Origin: Ardenticatenaceae bacterium
GTDB lineage: Bacteria > Chloroflexota > Anaerolineae > Promineifilales > Promineifilaceae
Direction: 5' to 3'
Assembly (NCBI GenBank): GCA_020634565.1
Contig: JACKBN010000002.1
Coordinates: forward strand, 744,001 to 808,000
Length of the DNA stretch: 64,000 nt
In this document: in pieces, positions 1 to 7,845 of the stretch
How positions within the stretch are numbered: position 1 is the first letter of the stretch
Layout of the letters: each line of letters starts with the position of its first letter
Program-made: the position numbers and the translations under genes
Notes under the pieces: generated by a model
Told to the model about the DNA's origin: nothing
What the model saw: the letters and a program-made list of their open reading frames with translations, nothing else
Database searches by the model: none

Positions 1-2
1 AT

Positions 3-98
3 CCGCGCCAGCTTGCTTTGGAAACGCATGGCGCCATGGCTGCTGTCTATAAACATGCTAATAGTCATGGTAAGGATGTGGTTCAGTCAGGAATTTAG
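3..98 (+). CDS. C-terminal end of an oxidoreductase-like protein (partial)
   Basis: An open frame enters from the left edge and stops at TAG 96-98, giving about 31 residues that include ALETHGAMAAVYKHANSHGK. A helix of this kind (ALE...AVYxxAxxGK) ends many Gfo/Idh/MocA-family dehydrogenases, so that is the best guess, but the fragment is too short to be sure. The two other forward frames either stop early or read as low-complexity sequence. The next gene starts 70 bp further on. Confidence 0.35.
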   Translation, partial: PRQLALETHGAMAAVYKHANSHGKDVVQSGI

Positions 99-167
99 TG
101 ACCTATTTGTGGTAAAATGCCACCTATTCAGTGAATTACTGAACAAGCAAAAGGCAAGACAAAGATT

Positions 168-956
168 ATGACATCAACATCTTCCACACCCCAAACCCGC
201 CCCCTAGAACCGCAAAAGTGCGCCATTGTCATTGGTGCCTCGTCGGGCATTGGGGCAGCGCTGGTGCGGGAGCTGGCGCACAATGGCTACCGCGTGGCAG
301 CCGTGGCCCGACGTGAAGCAAAATTGCAAGAATTGAGCGACTCGGTAAATACGGCCGTTTCGCCCAATACCGTCCTCCCCTACAGTCACAACGTCACCGA
401 CTATGACGAAATCCCCACCCTCTTCCAAACCATCGTGCAGGCGCTTGGTGGGCTAGACATGATTATCTACAACGCGGGCGTACAGCCCCGCGTCACCCTC
501 AATGAGTACGACTTTGAAAAAGATCACAAAATGATTGAGGTCAATCTGCTGGGAGCTATCGCCTGGCTCAACCAGGCCGCGCTGCGCTTTGAGCGGGCCG
601 GACAGGGACAAATCGTCGGCATCGGCTCCGTAGCTGGCGACCGGGGACGCGTGGGATCACCTGTTTACAACACCAGCAAAGCAGGCTTGGCCACTTATCT
701 GGAATCGCTGCGCAATCGCCTCACACGGCAAGGCATCAGTGTAACCACCATTAAGCCCGGCTTTGTAGACACGGTACTGCTAGAGGAAAATGCCACCAGA
801 ACCTTTTGGGTCATTTCGCCGCAAGAAGCTGCCAGCCAAATTCTCAAAGCCGCCAAACGGCGCAAACAAACCGTCTACGTGCCCGGGCGCTGGCGATTGC
901 TGATGCTCATCATTCGCCACATTCCCTCCTTCGTTTTCAGACGACTTAGTTTTTAA
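168..956 (+). CDS. SDR family oxidoreductase
   Basis: A 262-residue classical short-chain dehydrogenase/reductase, presumably NAD(P)-dependent and cytosolic. Visible motifs are the cofactor loop GASSGIG at residues 23-29, NAG at 102-104, the catalytic Ser near 154, and YNTSK with Tyr167 and Lys171; PGFVDT follows as in the family. The N-terminal 15 residues are Ser/Thr/Pro-rich and outside the fold. The substrate cannot be read from sequence. The next metabolic gene on the same strand is a DprE1-like FAD oxidase, and a DprE1/DprE2 pair (FAD oxidase plus SDR, ribose to arabinose epimerisation on a polyprenyl phosphate) is one possible reading, weakened because the two genes are now separated by the element at 959-1458. 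Confidence 0.9.
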   Translation: MTSTSSTPQTRPLEPQKCAIVIGASSGIGAALVRELAHNGYRVAAVARREAKLQELSDSVNTAVSPNTVLPYSHNVTDYDEIPTLFQTIVQALGGLDMIIYNAGVQPRVTLNEYDFEKDHKMIEVNLLGAIAWLNQAALRFERAGQGQIVGIGSVAGDRGRVGSPVYNTSKAGLATYLESLRNRLTRQGISVTTIKPGFVDTVLLEENATRTFWVISPQEAASQILKAAKRRKQTVYVPGRWRLLMLIIRHIPSFVFRRLSF

Positions 957-958
957 TT

Positions 959-1458
959 GGACACAGATTAACACTGATAAACACTGATTTAGATAGGGCC
1001 GGGGCTACATGATTTATAAACATGAAGATTTAACAAGAGCAATTATTCAAGCTTTTTACAATGTTTATAACCATCTGGGTTACGGTTTCTTAGAACAAGT
1101 CTATGAAAAAGCAATGGTCATTGAACTGCAAGCTGCACACATAAAAGTCGAACATCAGAAACCGATCAAAGTTCGCTACTGTGGCCAAATTATCGGTGAT
1201 TATTTTGCAGATCTGGTAATAGAAGACAAAGTAATCGTTGAATTAAAAGCAGTGCCAAAACTCCTTCCTATTCACGAAGCTCAACTACTTAACTATCTTA
1301 AAGCAACACCTTATGAAATTGGCCTTCTGCTCAACTTTGGTCCAACGGCGACAAAAAAACGCAAGATCTTTGACAATAATAAAAAGCCAAATTTGCAATT
1401 TAATAAGTAACTTTGGGGCAGACAGTAAATCTGTGAAAATCAGTGTTTATCTGTGTCC
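959..1458. mobile_element. Inverted-repeat element carrying the GxxExxY gene
   Basis: A 32-bp arm at 959-990 (GGACACAGATTAACACTGAT...) is matched in inverted orientation at 1427-1458, about 27 of 32 positions agreeing. The arms sit 2 bp after the stop of the upstream SDR and 16 bp before the next gene, and enclose only the GxxExxY gene. Related arms occur back-to-back with no gene between them elsewhere in the window (27118-27190, 55012-55080, 56738-56813, 59939-60010). No target-site duplication and no transposase was seen, so mobility is an inference. Confidence 0.55.
1009..1410 (+). CDS. GxxExxY protein (PDDEXK-like)
   Basis: A 133-residue protein of the GxxExxY family. It carries the name-giving signature GFLEQVY (residues 26-32), then ADL with Asp68 and VELK with Glu78 and Lys80, which together resemble the D...ExK metal site of PDDEXK nucleases; HEAQLLNYL and GLLLNFG follow, typical of the family. 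The biochemical role of the family is not established, and nuclease activity is inferred from fold motifs only. The gene is more AT-rich than its neighbours, contains no ACGGCCGT, and lies wholly inside the inverted-repeat element, so it looks like imported cargo rather than part of the SDR/FAD-oxidase operon. Confidence 0.85.
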   Translation: MIYKHEDLTRAIIQAFYNVYNHLGYGFLEQVYEKAMVIELQAAHIKVEHQKPIKVRYCGQIIGDYFADLVIEDKVIVELKAVPKLLPIHEAQLLNYLKATPYEIGLLLNFGPTATKKRKIFDNNKKPNLQFNK

Positions 1459-1474
1459 CATAAAATAACAAATC

Positions 1475-2932
1475 ATGATCGAACAAACAATTCAGAACGA
1501 AACAGAAATTCAATCGCAAAAGCCACTGCCAGCCGATCGGTTGGAGGCGGTGGCCGGTTGGGGCGGCGCCAACAGCGGCATGGGCTACGTGTATCGGCCC
1601 AGCACGGTCGCCCAACTGCGCCAAATTTTTGAGTGGGCCGCGCAAAACAATCGCTCGATTGGCTTGCGTGGCGGCGGCAACAGCTACGGCGATGCCGCCA
1701 TGAACGACGAGAGCATTGTTCTCGACCTGACCCGGATGAATCGCATTTTGGACTGGGACCCGGAAAACGGCCGTATCAAAGTCGAACCCGGCGTAACCCT
1801 TAATCGCGTCTGGGAATATGTGGTCGAAGATGGCTGGTGGGTGCCTGTGGCCACAGGGACAGCCAAAATCACTATCGGCGGTGGCGCGGCCATGAATGTG
1901 CACGGCAAAAACGCCTGGAAAATGGGCACCTTTGGCGAACACATCTACGAATTTGACCTGATGCTGCCCAACGGCAAGATTAAAACATGCAGCCGCGAGC
2001 AAAACAGCGACCTCTTCCATGCTGCCATTGGCGGCTTTGGCATGCTGGGCTGCTTCACCAGCCTCACGCTGCATCTCAAGCGCGTGTACTCCGGTCTGCT
2101 TCACGTAGAAGCGCTGACAAAACCCAACCTAGGCAGCACCATGCAGTGGTTTGAAGACCATCTGCACAATTCCGATTATTTGGTGGGCTGGCTGGATGCG
2201 TTTAGCACAGGCCAACGGTTGGGGCGCAGTGAACTGCATCGCGGTATTTACCTCAAACCAGGTGAAGATCCCAATCCGCAGCAAACTTTGCGCCTGGAAA
2301 CCCAACGCATCGACCCGGACATTATGGGCTTTTTCCCCCGTTCGGCGCTGTGGCGGTTTCAACGGCCGTTCTGGAACCATTTTGGCATGCGCTTCGTGAA
2401 CATCGGCAAATTTTACGCCGCGCGACTGCGAGACGGGGCAAGCTACCGTGAACCGCACGCCCACTTCCACTTTTTGCTCGACTCGCTCGACTGGAAAAAA
2501 CCGTTTGGTCCCGGCGGGCTGATTCAATACCAGCCCTTCATCCCGGCGGAAAATGCAGAAGCCGCCTTTACCCAAATTTTGCAGCTGTGCCAGCAGCGTG
2601 GTCTGCCCAACTTCCTCACCGTGATGAAGCGGCACCGGCCAGATCCATTCTGGCTAACCCACGGGCTGGATGGCTTCTCGCTGGCGATGGATTTCCGTAT
2701 CACCCAGCGCAACCGGGAGCGGATGGTATCGTTAGCTCGGGAATTGGATGAGATTGTGTTGGCGGCAAACGGCCGTTTCTACCTGGCCAAAGACAGCACC
2801 CTGCGTCCCGAAGTCACTCGCGCTTACCTGGGCACGGAAACTGTCAACAAATTCCTGGCGCTCAAGCAAAAAGTTGATCCCGAATATCGCTTCCAAACCA
2901 ACATGTGGCGACGCTTATTTGGGCCGCTCTAA
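1475..2932 (+). CDS. FAD-linked oxidase, DprE1-like (VAO/PCMH family)
   Basis: A 485-residue flavoprotein oxidoreductase. The N-terminal half is an FAD-binding PCMH/VAO fold, with GLRGGGNSYGDAAMN (about residues 63-77) as the flavin-binding stretch and VEPGVTLNRVWEY and GGGAAMNVHGKN following as in decaprenylphosphoryl-ribose oxidase (DprE1) and related alditol or sugar oxidases. The C-terminal half, including FLTVMKRH and DFRIT near residues 385-410, matches the substrate-binding part of that group. There is no signal peptide. Likely role: oxidation of a sugar hydroxyl on a lipid-linked or free sugar. The SDR at 168-956 is a plausible partner reductase. The start ATG lies just after the right arm of the inverted-repeat element, so its original leader may have been altered. 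Confidence 0.8.
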   Translation: MIEQTIQNETEIQSQKPLPADRLEAVAGWGGANSGMGYVYRPSTVAQLRQIFEWAAQNNRSIGLRGGGNSYGDAAMNDESIVLDLTRMNRILDWDPENGRIKVEPGVTLNRVWEYVVEDGWWVPVATGTAKITIGGGAAMNVHGKNAWKMGTFGEHIYEFDLMLPNGKIKTCSREQNSDLFHAAIGGFGMLGCFTSLTLHLKRVYSGLLHVEALTKPNLGSTMQWFEDHLHNSDYLVGWLDAFSTGQRLGRSELHRGIYLKPGEDPNPQQTLRLETQRIDPDIMGFFPRSALWRFQRPFWNHFGMRFVNIGKFYAARLRDGASYREPHAHFHFLLDSLDWKKPFGPGGLIQYQPFIPAENAEAAFTQILQLCQQRGLPNFLTVMKRHRPDPFWLTHGLDGFSLAMDFRITQRNRERMVSLARELDEIVLAANGRFYLAKDSTLRPEVTRAYLGTETVNKFLALKQKVDPEYRFQTNMWRRLFGPL

Positions 2933-2933
2933 G

Positions 2934-2965
2934 CTGGAATCCCCTGCAAAAGCAGGAATGACAGG
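2934..2965. repeat. Short intergenic hairpin (GGAATCCCCTGCAAAAGCAGGAATGACA type)
   Basis: Directly after the FAD oxidase stop codon lies a sequence with a small CCTGC-AAAA-GCAGG hairpin, flanked by GGAAT and GAATGACAGG. Motifs of the form 'ATTCC.GC...GC.GGAATGAC' are a widespread type of dispersed intergenic element in bacteria. It may act as a weak transcription end; there is no T-run. Confidence 0.5.
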
Positions 2966-3039
2966 CTAAAATTCAATTGCTTGCTACAATTTGCCAACGG
3001 CAATAAAAACTCGCTTGCCTCATCTTCAGGAGAAATACT

Positions 3040-4584
3040 ATGTCGCGTACCTACATTTCTGTGCTGGCCCTGGCTGTTCTTTTTTTGCTGATGGGTATCC
3101 TCGCACCCCTGGCCCATGCGGATTCGCCCCAGCCAAATGGTTCTGTTCCCGCCCTGCTGCTGCAGGATGAGCCCGTTGAAGATTCGCCGACCACAACCGG
3201 TAATTCCTTTTTCGACGGCGTGGGGGCCATTTTTGCCACGCTGGGCGTATATGTGGTGACCATGTTCACTATGGCCATTGGCACAGAAATTGTGGTAGAC
3301 ATTTTTAAAGGCATTATGGGCAAGCCGCTCGGCCTGAAAAGCCAGCCAAATGCCCGCAAAACGCTGACAGAATACCAGGCTTTTTTGCCGGGCCAGCTAG
3401 AAGATTTGGGCATCTCTGCCGAAGCCAAACTAAAAATTGAAAAGCAGATTGACCAGCTAAACAAGCTGCTGGAACCGGCATTTACGGCCGAAGCCGTGGT
3501 GAACCATCTGCGCCAGAAGGAATTTACGGCCGCTCTCGCCGCCGTTGGCCTGGAAAATTTTGGGGATGACCAGATTAACCAGGTCAAAGAAATCACCCAG
3601 ACCGAACTGGCCAATATCGTAGCTCGTATTGACACCACTTCCTCGCTGGGCAAAGCGGTGCAAGTGGCGCTCACTCGCGGTGATCTGGTAGAAAAAGCAA
3701 ACAGGGCGATTGATCGGCTGGCGCGGCAGGCAACGGCCGTTACGGCCGAACAGCTCTATCAGGCCACCGCCACGCTGGTAACCGGGGAAATCGCCGACGG
3801 CGTAACGGCCTGGACCCGCGCCTACTTCAACAGCATGCAAGAAGAAAGCTACGAAGCCGCCCTCTCCATGTACGAAAATCAGCTCAAACCTCAGATTCTA
3901 GCCTTTGGTTTGCCCGAAAAATTGCAGCTACAGCTGATCGGCCAGTTCGAAAAATATCTAGAAAACCTGCGTACCTATCGCGGCACCGATGTTTACCTCA
4001 CGTCGCTCAACCGGCTATTGTCTGAACTGGAACAACAGCGGGATGAGGTACGCAGCTGGATTGGCCAAATGTGGAGCAAGTTTGTGAACTGGTTCAAGCG
4101 CATGCTGATTCGGGCGCCCCGCATTCAAGATCCTGCCCTAAAACCGCAAACGTACGACCCGCAAATCAAGGACAGCACCGAGGCCGCTGCCAAGCTCATC
4201 GACCTGGAGCGCTATGACAAGGAACGCGAGAATAAACGCATCCGGCGCACCCGCTTCCTCTCGGTGCTGGTCGGCATTTTCCTGGCTTACATGCTGCAAA
4301 TCGATTCAGCGGATTTACTCAAGGATTTGTTCCCGGCGGATTCCAGCTTTCTCACGCTTGTAGTTGTGCCAGCGGCATTTTTCGGCCGTTTTGGACTTTC
4401 GCTCAGTGAATTAACGGCGGGGGTTATCTTAACTGGCCTGGCAGCCAGCGCAGGCTCCAGCTTTTGGCACGATCAGCTCTCGCGACTGCAAACCATCAAG
4501 AAAGGCGTGGATCAGGCCCAAGCGGCACTCCAGCCCATCATCATTCAATCTGAAGCGCGGGCTACCGCAGAAGGTGATTCATAA
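3040..4584 (+). CDS. Membrane protein of unknown function
   Basis: 514 residues, not recognised as a named family. The N-terminus is a signal peptide or anchor (ALAVLFLLMGILAPLAHA, residues 10-27). A membrane segment follows around 60-85 (GVYVVTMFTMAIGTEIVVDI). A long, mostly helical, charged region (about 100-400) rich in Ala, Gln, Glu and Leu comes next, with coiled-coil character. Near the C-terminus are hydrophobic stretches around 405-425, 435-455 and 465-480. The start is well supported by AGGAG ending 8 nt before ATG. The gene stands alone between an unrelated oxidase and a convergent hypothetical gene. A scaffold or envelope role is possible, but nothing in the sequence fixes it. Confidence 0.75.
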   Translation: MSRTYISVLALAVLFLLMGILAPLAHADSPQPNGSVPALLLQDEPVEDSPTTTGNSFFDGVGAIFATLGVYVVTMFTMAIGTEIVVDIFKGIMGKPLGLKSQPNARKTLTEYQAFLPGQLEDLGISAEAKLKIEKQIDQLNKLLEPAFTAEAVVNHLRQKEFTAALAAVGLENFGDDQINQVKEITQTELANIVARIDTTSSLGKAVQVALTRGDLVEKANRAIDRLARQATAVTAEQLYQATATLVTGEIADGVTAWTRAYFNSMQEESYEAALSMYENQLKPQILAFGLPEKLQLQLIGQFEKYLENLRTYRGTDVYLTSLNRLLSELEQQRDEVRSWIGQMWSKFVNWFKRMLIRAPRIQDPALKPQTYDPQIKDSTEAAAKLIDLERYDKERENKRIRRTRFLSVLVGIFLAYMLQIDSADLLKDLFPADSSFLTLVVVPAAFFGRFGLSLSELTAGVILTGLAASAGSSFWHDQLSRLQTIKKGVDQAQAALQPIIIQSEARATAEGDS

Positions 4585-4644
4585 TCAGTCAAACATGGTT
4601 CGGGCCAAATCACTGATTACTGATTATCTTTTACTGGCTACTGT

Positions 4645-5043
4645 TTACTGTTTCGGTAATTTATAACGGTTGTAACGGGTGAAAAAATCGTGCTCGCCAA
4701 TGAGGGTGGTGAGCCGCATGTGGAGGGCACGGCCGTCTTCCACTTCATAAGCTAAAGTTACCTGGTTGCCAATAATCTCACGCACCAGCACCCAGTAAGG
4801 AATCGTCATTTCTTCCTTGGGCCGCATCTCCCCATCTTTTGACTCTTGCCGGCCCGCCAACAGTTCATCCAGACGCACAAAATATTTATCCGCTTGCGGA
4901 ATAAGATCCAGAATTTCCGCGCGGAAAATAGCACGAATATAATCCCCGTCTGGCAGTTTCCAAACGAACTGCACCGGAAACCACTCCCCCACTTGTCGCT
5001 TCGCTTCAGGCATAAACTTCCTCAATAAGCCACAGAGTTCCAT
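4645..5043 (-). CDS. Conserved-looking hypothetical protein
   Basis: 132 residues, soluble, no signal peptide and no family recognised. Features such as FPVQFVWKLPDGDYIRAIFRAEILD and LVREIIGNQVTLAYEVEDGR suggest a small beta-rich domain. The gene is convergent with the membrane protein upstream on the map. It is followed on the minus strand by a gap holding repeated words (CTGATTACTGATTATC...TACTGTTTACTGTTT). The start at 5043 has no clear Shine-Dalgarno, so a start at MPEAK, ten residues in, is possible. Confidence 0.55.
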   Translation of the reverse strand: MELCGLLRKFMPEAKRQVGEWFPVQFVWKLPDGDYIRAIFRAEILDLIPQADKYFVRLDELLAGRQESKDGEMRPKEEMTIPYWVLVREIIGNQVTLAYEVEDGRALHMRLTTLIGEHDFFTRYNRYKLPKQ

Positions 5044-5066
5044 AAATTCTGTGGGTATACGCTATA

Positions 5067-5103
5067 AATAAAAAAGCCGTCTCCCATAGTTATGAGAGAC
5101 GGC
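5067..5103 (-). terminator. Rho-independent terminator of the ABC ATPase gene
   Basis: Arms GCCGTCTC (5076-5083) and GAGACGGC (5096-5103) form a stem, followed on the minus strand by a run of T (A-run 5067-5075 on the plus strand). It lies 21 bp past the stop of the gene ending at 5124. One arm extends into an ACGGCCGT octamer. Confidence 0.85.
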
Positions 5104-5123
5104 CGTTTCTAAGCAAAGTTAAC

Positions 5124-6224
5124 TTAACGGATAGCTTCTTCCGTGTTCTTGTCGAAGATGTGCATGTTGGTCATGTCCATCACCAACCCAATCTTGTTGC
5201 CAAAACCAACGCTCATGCGCGGGTCTACCGTAGCAACCAGACTGTTGCGGCCAGCGTTGACAAACAAATGCTGCTCATGGCCCAACAATTCAACCACCTC
5301 AACCGTTCCTTCCATCGGCGCAGCCTGGATGTTCGGCGGGGCAAATTCGGGGGCATGGACGTGCTCCGGACGCATACCAAAGATCACCTCTTTGCCCACG
5401 TAATTGCTATAAGCGTTCTTACGGTCTTCTGGCACCTGCACGCGGAAGTCGCCTGTATCGAGGTACAAATTACCTTCTTCACCAACCAGTGTAGAATCGA
5501 AGAAGTTCATGCTGGGGCTGCCGATGAAACCAGCTACAAAAACATTAGCGGGTGTATTGTACAGGTTGCGAGGGGAATCAATCTGCATTAACTTGCCATC
5601 GCTCAAAACGGCAATGCGGTCGCCCATCGTCATCGCTTCTACCTGATCATGGGTAACGTAGATGAATGTGGTGCCCAACCGCTTGTGCAGTTTGCTAATT
5701 TCAGCGCGAGCAGTGACGCGCAGTTTTGCATCCAGGTTAGACAGGGGCTCGTCCATCAAGAAAACGGCTGGTTCACGAACAATCGCACGACCAACAGCCA
5801 CACGCTGACGCTGACCACCAGACAATGCCTTGGGCTTGCGGTCCAGCAGTTGGGCCAAACCCAAAATGTCGGCTGCTTCTTTTACGCGGCGGTCGATTTC
5901 AGCTTTGGGTGTCTTGCGCAGCTTCAGGCCGAAGGCCATGTTGTCGTAAACAGACATGTGCGGGTAAAGCGCGTAGCTCTGGAAAACCATGGCAATGTCG
6001 CGGTCTTTCGGGGGCACGTCGTTCACAACGCGGTCACCGATGAGGATTTCGCCTTCGGAGATCTCTTCCAGACCGGCTAACATACGCAGGTTGGTAGATT
6101 TACCGCAGCCGGAAGGGCCTACAAAAACCACAAACTCTTTGTCCGCGATTTCCATGCTCAGGTCGGTAACTACGGTTACGTCACCGAATCGCTTATACAC
6201 ATGCCGATAACTTACACTAGCCAT
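5124..6224 (-). CDS. ugpC: Sugar ABC transporter ATP-binding protein (MalK/UgpC/MsmK type)
   Basis: A 366-residue ATPase that energises uptake of a carbohydrate or glycerol phosphate by binding-protein-dependent permeases at the inner face of the membrane. Walker A GPSGCGKST spans residues 36-44, the signature LSGGQRQR is near 134, Walker B VFLMDEPLSNLDAK near 155, and the H-loop YVTHDQ near 190. The C-terminal 130 residues form the TOBE/OB regulatory part typical of MalK relatives. AAGGAG stands 5 nt before the start. No permease or binding-protein gene is adjacent, which fits the shared 'orphan' MsmK-type ATPases that serve several sugar transporters. The exact subfamily symbol is tentative. 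Confidence 0.9.
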   Translation of the reverse strand: MASVSYRHVYKRFGDVTVVTDLSMEIADKEFVVFVGPSGCGKSTNLRMLAGLEEISEGEILIGDRVVNDVPPKDRDIAMVFQSYALYPHMSVYDNMAFGLKLRKTPKAEIDRRVKEAADILGLAQLLDRKPKALSGGQRQRVAVGRAIVREPAVFLMDEPLSNLDAKLRVTARAEISKLHKRLGTTFIYVTHDQVEAMTMGDRIAVLSDGKLMQIDSPRNLYNTPANVFVAGFIGSPSMNFFDSTLVGEEGNLYLDTGDFRVQVPEDRKNAYSNYVGKEVIFGMRPEHVHAPEFAPPNIQAAPMEGTVEVVELLGHEQHLFVNAGRNSLVATVDPRMSVGFGNKIGLVMDMTNMHIFDKNTEEAIR

Positions 6225-6478
6225 TTGTATCTCCTTGTGTGATGGGTCTTATGGGTTGACTTCTCTTCACGCTTGCAAACGGCCGTCTACGCGAGGCAGA
6301 CGTCTGCTGAAATGCTCGGAACAATTCTGAGCCGTTTGTAAAATTATTGATAGTTCTATGGGTGGCAAAAACCACTTTGCATAATCTATTCATACGAGGT
6401 CGCTAAAATATAACGGCCGTTTCCCCTACTGTCAAAAAAAAATAGTAAAATGTCTAAACGCGTGGTGTTAAAGCGCGC
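6225..6478. other. Intergenic region with promoter of the ABC ATPase gene
   Basis: A 254-bp gap without a supportable gene. It must hold the leader and promoter for the minus-strand ATPase. ACGGCCGT octamers occur at 6278 and 6413. The region 6330-6450 is AT-rich and includes an A-run at 6436-6443. I see no convincing operator or riboswitch. Confidence 0.5.
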
Positions 6479-6820
6479 TTACTCATCTTCCAACGCCAAA
6501 ATATCTGCCAGATCGCCATCCAGAGCCGCCATTTCCAGGATGCTGGGCGGCAAATCAGGCGGCAAATAGTTGGCATAGCTGTTGATCCAGTTGGCCACGG
6601 TCTGATGATTAACCGCCAGCAGACGCCCAATCAACCGCAAACTCAACCCTTCCAAATGCAATGCCAATGCCTGGTAACGCACTTCTTCATCGTATCCTTG
6701 ATCCTGGGGATTGGGCGTGTAGCGGCAACCGCACAGTTTGCAGCGCATGCGCTGGCTACCAGCGGCCGTATAGCCGTGTTTGATCTGCTTGGTTTTGGCA
6801 AAACATTTTGGGCAGCTCAT
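6479..6820 (-). CDS. Zinc-ribbon / HTH protein resembling IS1-family InsA
   Basis: 113 residues. The N-terminus has two cysteine pairs, CPKC (3-6) and CKLCGCRY (about 27-34), forming a zinc ribbon of the kind found at the start of IS1/IS1595-type transposases. A helix-turn-helix follows (LEGLSLRLIGRLLAVNHQTVANWINSYA, about 56-83). There is no catalytic DDE domain and no terminal inverted repeats. The start codon overlaps the stop of the kinase gene (ATGA, 6817-6820), which implies translational coupling and argues that this is a resident regulator or adaptor, not an insertion remnant. The C-terminus is acidic (LDGDLADILALEDE). A DNA-binding role is inferred. Confidence 0.7.
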   Translation of the reverse strand: MSCPKCFAKTKQIKHGYTAAGSQRMRCKLCGCRYTPNPQDQGYDEEVRYQALALHLEGLSLRLIGRLLAVNHQTVANWINSYANYLPPDLPPSILEMAALDGDLADILALEDE

Positions 6821-7791
6821 AGGATGGTCAAAATAACGGCGATAAAGAACAACACGAAGGCCGCCAACAGCGCAATCCAGTTGGCCTGTAGCGCAGCGCC
6901 CAGACCCGCCGGGCTAGGATTGGGCAAGCGCGTCCCGGGGCGCGGCTGTAGGCCAAAAAACACCTGGCGAAACTGCTCCACGGTAGACGGCCGTTCATCC
7001 GGATGCATCTCCATCGCCCACTGAATAGCGTCAGACACATGCGGCGAAATATCTTGATTCAAGCGGCGGGGTGGCGGCAGCGAGGCCGGATTCAAAAAGC
7101 GAGCCTTGGCATCTGGCGGGGGAAAGTCGGTCAGCAAGTGGTAAAAAGTGGCCCCCAGCGCATAAATATCGGAGCGCACATCGGTATGGCCCCCATCGCC
7201 GCCGTATTGCTCCAGGGGCGTGTACAGCGCCGTGCCCCGCCCTTGCACCACCGTGATTGTCCGCTCATCGTCAGTGGCCATCAGCTTAACCAGCCCAAAA
7301 TCCACCAGCTTGATGCGCCTGTCCAGCGTCAGCTTAATGTTGGCAGGTTTAATGTCACGATGTAAAACAGGTGGGGTTTGCCGATGCAGATAGGCCAACG
7401 CGTCAATGATCTGATCGGCCCAGGTTATAATATCTTCTTCTGGCAGCGGTCCTTCATTTTCTTGCAGCATCTGCCGCAGGTCCTTGCCCGTGACAAAATC
7501 CATCACTAGATAATCACGGCCGTTTTCCGTAAAAAAGTCCGACACTTTAGGCAGGCTGGGATGATCAAGTTGGGCTAGAATACTGGCTTCCTGCAAAAAT
7601 TGGCTCTGCGCCTGCTGCCGGTACGCTTCATCGGCATTGGGATCAGGCTGAACTTCTTTGATGGCACACAGCCGTCCTGGCAGGCGTAAATCCTCTGCAC
7701 GGTAGACGCTGCCCATGCCACCCTGACCAACAATGTTGGTCAGCTTGTAACGTTCACGTAAAATAACACCACTTTCGAGCGTAACAAACAT
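6817..7791 (-). CDS. Ser/Thr protein kinase, PknB-like, C-terminal membrane anchor
   Basis: 324 residues. The kinase domain spans about 15-275: glycine loop GQGGMGSVY (22-30), Lys45 in AIKEV, catalytic HRDIKPAN (144-151), DFG (164-166) and an activation segment ending TPLEQY in place of APE. A Pro-rich linker leads to one hydrophobic segment (about 303-324, ALLAAFVLFFIAVILTIL), so the kinase is cytoplasmic and anchored at its C-terminus, with no extracellular sensor domain. It is the first gene of a two-gene unit with the zinc-ribbon/HTH gene (4-bp overlap) and is divergent from an FHA-winged-helix gene, a likely phosphorylation target. Confidence 0.93.
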   Translation of the reverse strand: MFVTLESGVILRERYKLTNIVGQGGMGSVYRAEDLRLPGRLCAIKEVQPDPNADEAYRQQAQSQFLQEASILAQLDHPSLPKVSDFFTENGRDYLVMDFVTGKDLRQMLQENEGPLPEEDIITWADQIIDALAYLHRQTPPVLHRDIKPANIKLTLDRRIKLVDFGLVKLMATDDERTITVVQGRGTALYTPLEQYGGDGGHTDVRSDIYALGATFYHLLTDFPPPDAKARFLNPASLPPPRRLNQDISPHVSDAIQWAMEMHPDERPSTVEQFRQVFFGLQPRPGTRLPNPSPAGLGAALQANWIALLAAFVLFFIAVILTIL

Positions 7792-7845
7792 TGGTTATAG
7801 TATACTGTACCTGTTCTGCCAAACAACTATTGAGGAATGATTATC
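7792..7845. promoter_or_regulatory. Divergent promoter region, kinase / FHA regulator
   Basis: Only 54 bp separate the two start codons. TATAGTATACTGTAC at 7796-7810 offers overlapping -10-like elements (TATAGT, TATACT). GAGG at 7832-7835 is the ribosome site for the plus-strand gene. The tight spacing suggests shared control, possibly by the FHA-winged-helix protein itself. Confidence 0.45.

Noticed and set aside
1400..2104. 234-codon minus-strand frame
   Set aside because: Antisense to the FAD oxidase with clear PCMH motifs.
6479..6820. Insertion sequence remnant of IS1 type
   Set aside because: No inverted ends, no second orf, and a 4-bp overlap with the kinase gene; better explained as a coupled resident gene.
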